In this document: piece by piece, positions 63,701 to 64,000 of the stretch
Layout: the number at the start of each line of letters is the position of its first letter
Position numbering within the stretch: position 1 is the stretch's first letter
NCBI GenBank assembly: GCA_009741485.1
Contig: CM019236.1
Coordinates: 61,925,100-61,989,099 of the forward strand
Direction: 5' to 3'
Source: Malurus cyaneus samueli
Lineage: Eukaryota > Chordata > Aves > Passeriformes > Maluridae
Length of the DNA stretch: 64,000 nucleotides
Made by a program: the position numbers and the translations under genes
The notes under the pieces: model-generated
What the model was told of the DNA's origin: nothing
Seen by the model: the letters and a program-made list of their open reading frames with translations, nothing else
Databases searched by the model: none

Positions 63701-64000
63701 ATGAATCTAAAATAAGACTTTTTACAGGGAAAACCACAAAGAAACACAGAGAAAAGTGCCAAAATCCACGTCTTGGCTGAGTACAAAACATGCATGCCAC
63801 TTCAAGGACTCAGAAAGTCTTTAAAGTTTATTTAGACCAAACAAAAATATCTAAAATGCTCCTCAAATTTAAATAAAACAAAAGAGGACCTCATTTTCAA
63901 ATTAACAAGCAAGACAAACTGTTCCACCTCACATGACAGAACACGGGATGCTCACCACAATAACATGGGTCACAGTGGAGAGAGTGCTGTCTCCTGCCAT
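42618..64000 (-). CDS. YTHDC2: YTHDC2, 3'-5' RNA helicase with YTH m6A-reader domain (24 coding exons, 5' end outside window)
   Basis: Spliced minus-strand gene, exons listed separately. The joined exons give 3402 nt including the stop (1133 residues). Human YTHDC2 has about 1430 residues, so roughly 300 N-terminal residues (R3H domain, helicase motif I) lie beyond the window. Visible in order: DEVH box, SSAAL motif III, two ankyrin repeats inserted in the helicase core (exons 58067-58193 and 56944-57009), STNIAETS motif V, QRKGRAGR motif VI, helicase-associated winged-helix/HA2 and OB-fold region, a Ser/Pro-rich linker, and a C-terminal YTH domain with tryptophans in KGIWSTT and VDWIRK that fit the aromatic cage. 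Known role of the family: in germ cells it acts with MEIOC to drive the mitosis-to-meiosis switch, unwinds RNA 3'-5', and contacts XRN1 through the ankyrin insert. All exons are open and phases agree, so this looks like a functional copy. Introns run from 63 to 2109 nt. Confidence 0.97.
43770..43952 (-). CDS. YTHDC2: YTHDC2 coding exon 23 of window: YTH domain, second half
   Basis: Encodes GFARMGSAIGCEKSQDWGSA, then GVFKVDWIRKESIPFQ and LLNPWNDSKKVQISRDGQ. This supplies the second cage tryptophan (VDWIRK) and the closing NPWND..VQISRDGQ signature of YTH domains. 61 codons, phase 0. Confidence 0.96.
45761..45964 (-). CDS. YTHDC2: YTHDC2 coding exon 22 of window: YTH domain, first half
   Basis: Encodes MPVRYFIMKSSNLQNIDISQ then KGIWSTTPSNERKLN, including the first aromatic-cage tryptophan (KGIW) and the SNER loop of the m6A pocket. 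68 codons, phase 0. The acceptor is preceded by an AAATT microsatellite with only a short pyrimidine tract. Confidence 0.95.
45970..45992. repeat. AAATT microsatellite at a YTHDC2 acceptor
   Basis: Four AAATT units directly upstream (minus sense) of the acceptor of the exon starting at 45964. Confidence 0.9.
46927..47104 (-). CDS. YTHDC2: YTHDC2 coding exon 21 of window: Ser/Pro-rich linker
   Basis: Encodes a low-complexity linker (KSKSPALHQPKKYKEKD to YPSPCASPSSPVSGK) rich in Ser, Pro and Lys, ahead of the YTH domain. Acceptor TTTTAG, donor GTAAGA, 178 nt. Confidence 0.93.
47504..47793 (-). CDS. YTHDC2: YTHDC2 coding exon 20 of window
   Basis: Encodes AAGMLLQLRQKWHSLFLRRM, then RAPSKPWSQVDE, AVLSAEEQSAGLQQPSGIGQ and a serine-rich tail. 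Largest coding exon seen (290 nt). Acceptor ATTACAG, donor GTAAGA, ends in phase 2. Confidence 0.95.
47829..47868. repeat. Tandem duplication, about 22-bp unit, in YTHDC2 intron
   Basis: GAATTAGATCAGACAGG occurs twice in direct succession, 22 nt apart, 36 nt upstream (minus sense) of the exon starting at 47793. Confidence 0.85.
49174..49283 (-). CDS. YTHDC2: YTHDC2 coding exon 19 of window: acidic linker
   Basis: Encodes a glycine run, then VSNDSSDSEMEDKTTANLAL and LKLDEWLHLRLDPE. Acceptor ATTCAG, donor GTAAGT. 110 nt, too short to stand out as an open frame; identified by its conserved serine/acidic stretch and by phase match. Confidence 0.92.
50382..50577 (-). CDS. YTHDC2: YTHDC2 coding exon 18 of window: OB-fold region
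   Basis: Encodes IPPANGQAAAIQALPTDWLI, then YDEMTRAHKTANIRCCS to SNALQASSSFR. Acceptor TTGCAG, donor GTACAC, 196 nt, ends in phase 1. Confidence 0.95.
50660..50815 (+). mobile_element. CR1 LINE 3' fragment in YTHDC2 intron
   Basis: Contains the CR1 3' end pattern: CTCTGAGCAGCCTGG, GGTGTCCCTGCC and CCAAACCATTCTATGATTCT. It is truncated at its 5' side, as most CR1 copies are, and lies antisense to YTHDC2 in the intron between the exons at 50382 and 51271. Confidence 0.9.
51271..51476 (-). CDS. YTHDC2: YTHDC2 coding exon 17 of window: OB-fold region
   Basis: Encodes GFVRARGGADIRDVNTNSEN through VAGMYPNLVHVDRE and KKVRFHPTSVL, the conserved DExH C-terminal OB-fold segment. Acceptor TTGTCAG, donor GTAAAA, 206 nt, ends in phase 0. 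Confidence 0.95.
51942..52068 (-). CDS. YTHDC2: YTHDC2 coding exon 16 of window: HA2/OB linker
   Basis: Encodes AWQKARSDGWERAFCEKNFL to MRTQLLGQLRAS. Acceptor TTTCAG, donor GTAAAT, 127 nt, ends in phase 1. A T-run of about 19 nt lies in the intron just upstream of its acceptor. Confidence 0.94.
52548..52820 (-). CDS. YTHDC2: YTHDC2 coding exon 15 of window: HA2 domain
   Basis: Encodes TIDAMDPWEDLTELGYHLTE through the helicase-associated HA2 helices (VLKCLDPVLTIACALA) to SDHMALLRAFQ. Acceptor AAACAG, donor GTAGTG, 91 codons, phase 0 at both ends. Confidence 0.96.
53181..53300 (-). CDS. YTHDC2: YTHDC2 coding exon 14 of window: winged-helix region
   Basis: Encodes EICLYTKLLAPMNCPIVDFL to VIVRNAVHMLK, the winged-helix part after the helicase core. 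Acceptor TTGCAG, donor GTGAGT, exactly 40 codons. Confidence 0.95.
53447..53552 (-). CDS. YTHDC2: YTHDC2 coding exon 13 of window: motif VI end
   Basis: Completes RAGRC and continues QPGVCFHLFSRLRFQNMLEF to KMPLQ. Acceptor TTCAAG, donor GTACAT, 106 nt, ends in phase 0. Confidence 0.94.
54475..54557 (-). CDS. YTHDC2: YTHDC2 coding exon 12 of window: start of motif VI
   Basis: Encodes KSFDALTRVTMLKMGWISKA then SAIQRKG, with the arginine-finger motif QRKGRAGR continuing over the splice. Acceptor TTACAG, donor GTAATA, 83 nt, ends in phase 2. Confidence 0.94.
55469..55549 (-). CDS. YTHDC2: YTHDC2 coding exon 11 of window: motif V
   Basis: Encodes ILSTNIAETSITVNDVVFVI then DSGKVKE, helicase motif V. 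Acceptor TTTGCAG, donor GTATGA, 81 nt, phase 0 at both ends. Confidence 0.95.
55550..55612 (-). other. YTHDC2: 63-nt GC-AG intron of YTHDC2
   Basis: The intron runs from GCAAGTATCATAGG to a T12 tract and CTCCTTTGCAG. Flanking exons are fixed by the conserved reading RKI|ILSTNIAET, leaving no in-frame GT donor. Positions +3 to +6 (AAGT) fit the strong-consensus GC-donor class. Confidence 0.88.
55613..55700 (-). CDS. YTHDC2: YTHDC2 coding exon 10 of window: ends at a GC donor
   Basis: Encodes YRVFMLHSSVQTLDQKKVLE then PPSGIRKI. The conserved protein continues ILSTNIAET in the next exon, so the exon must end after the Ile codon. There the intron starts GCAAGT rather than GT. No nearby GT keeps the frame. 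Acceptor ATTAG; the upstream intron is only 76 nt. Confidence 0.93.
55777..55873 (-). CDS. YTHDC2: YTHDC2 coding exon 9 of window: helicase lobe 2
   Basis: Encodes GAILIFLPGYDEIVSLRDRI and on to DNVH, the conserved FLPG strand of DExH lobe 2. Acceptor TTTTAG, donor GTAAAA, 97 nt. Confidence 0.95.
56008..56186 (-). CDS. YTHDC2: YTHDC2 coding exon 8 of window: start of second RecA lobe
   Basis: Encodes ASFGFGNLDESSLV through HHSFDDEKVDLDLIMHLLHS to CHSCDV. Acceptor GTTACAG. The donor is GTAGGT; a second GTAAAC lies 4 nt further on, but only GTAGGT keeps the frame with the next exon. 179 nt. Confidence 0.94.
56944..57009 (-). CDS. YTHDC2: YTHDC2 coding exon 7 of window: second ankyrin repeat
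   Basis: Small 66-nt exon encoding MAVDWARRFGQTEVVDLLES, the second ankyrin repeat. Acceptor TTTCAG, donor GTAAGC. It splits a Trp codon upstream and a Ser codon downstream, and phases fit both neighbours. Confidence 0.94.
57718..57800. repeat. Direct repeat, 2 x 36 bp, period 47, in YTHDC2 intron
   Basis: TTTTTGCCAATTCAGTCATG plus 16 further identical bases at 57718-57753 and 57765-57800, an exact and therefore recent duplication. Confidence 0.92.
58067..58193 (-). CDS. YTHDC2: YTHDC2 coding exon 6 of window: first ankyrin repeat
   Basis: Encodes VDYRHSETSATALMIASGRG and on to SSNGW, an ankyrin repeat with the TALMIA.GRG pattern. This insert separates the two RecA lobes and distinguishes YTHDC2 from related DExH helicases. 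Acceptor TCTCAG, donor GTAAAA, 127 nt, ends in phase 2. Confidence 0.95.
58575..58710 (-). CDS. YTHDC2: YTHDC2 coding exon 5 of window
   Basis: Encodes TEKDVNCLEPWIVKEMDSCL and continues to HLILTENVS. Acceptor CTTCAG, donor GTAAGT, 136 nt, ends in phase 1. Confidence 0.94.
59085..59233 (-). CDS. YTHDC2: YTHDC2 coding exon 4 of window
   Basis: Encodes EEKQKNTLAEWCSAQEN through LLDDGGDTVFNQL, a charged linker before the ankyrin insert. Acceptor TTCTAG, donor GTAAGT. 149 nt, ends in phase 0. Confidence 0.94.
60377..60484 (-). CDS. YTHDC2: YTHDC2 coding exon 3 of window
   Basis: Encodes QGRPFEVKEMFLEDIL..TGYTNKEM, the strand and linker after motif III. Acceptor TTTCAG. The donor is GTCGGT, weak but with GT in place. 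108 nt, phase 1 to phase 1. Confidence 0.93.
62594..62750 (-). CDS. YTHDC2: YTHDC2 coding exon 2 of window: DEVH box and motif III
   Basis: Starts exactly at the DEVH codons (DEVHERDRFSDFLL) of helicase motif II, and contains SSAAL, the motif III equivalent. Acceptor TTAACAG, donor GTAAGT, ends in phase 1. Length 157 nt. Confidence 0.95.
63956..64000 (-). CDS. YTHDC2: YTHDC2 coding exon 1 of window (partial at window edge)
   Basis: Fifteen codons (MAGDSTLSTVTHVIV), the stretch just before the DEVH box. A canonical GTGAGC donor follows, phase 0. The exon probably continues past 64000, so the ATG at the edge is internal, not a start codon. Confidence 0.9.

Noticed and set aside
63998..64000. 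ATG at the window edge as the YTHDC2 start codon
   Set aside because: It encodes an internal Met ahead of the DEVH box; about 300 upstream residues with the R3H domain and motif I are expected outside the window.

Overview
The window looks like nuclear DNA of a bird, probably a songbird. CR1 LINE fragments with the avian 3' end motif occur on both strands, there is a 10-N assembly gap, and debris of a RhoGAP family resembles genes that I recall as multicopy in passerines. No prokaryotic features are present. The species and chromosome cannot be read from the sequence; YTHDC2 is Z-linked in chicken as far as I recall.

Right third (about 41.6-64 kb, minus strand): the 3' part of YTHDC2, the meiotic m6A-reader 3'-5' RNA helicase. 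I can trace 24 coding exons (42618-64000), all open, with matching splice phases. They encode 1133 residues from just before the DEVH box to the stop codon after the YTH domain. The N-terminal part (R3H domain, Walker A) lies beyond 64000. One intron is unusual: 63 nt long, with a GC-AG splice pair.

Middle (about 26.5-39.8 kb): a GC-richer, repeat-rich segment starting at the assembly gap. It holds CR1 copies, a possible solo LTR, an 11-unit minisatellite whose unit contains a YY1-type core (AAGATGGCGGC) inside a CpG-rich block, a degenerate polypurine minisatellite, a GGAA/GCGC compound satellite, and two broken pieces of an ARHGAP20/TAGAP-like gene: a RhoGAP fragment at 33.9-34.5 kb and a PH-like exon at 38.67 kb. 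The PH piece lies downstream of the RhoGAP piece, the reverse of family order. Several exon-like segments are unassigned.

Left part (1-25.8 kb): AT-rich intergenic DNA without a gene I can support. It contains one old dispersed repeat (about 4.84-5.36 kb), a T-run joined to a strong G-quadruplex motif (4.03-4.07 kb), a perfect short hairpin (16.9 kb) and small tandem duplications. Most open frames there are chance or low-complexity.

The most unusual non-genic signal is the evenly phased array of YY1-like sites at 32.2-32.55 kb, an arrangement known from regulatory elements of some mammalian genes. Function here is inference.
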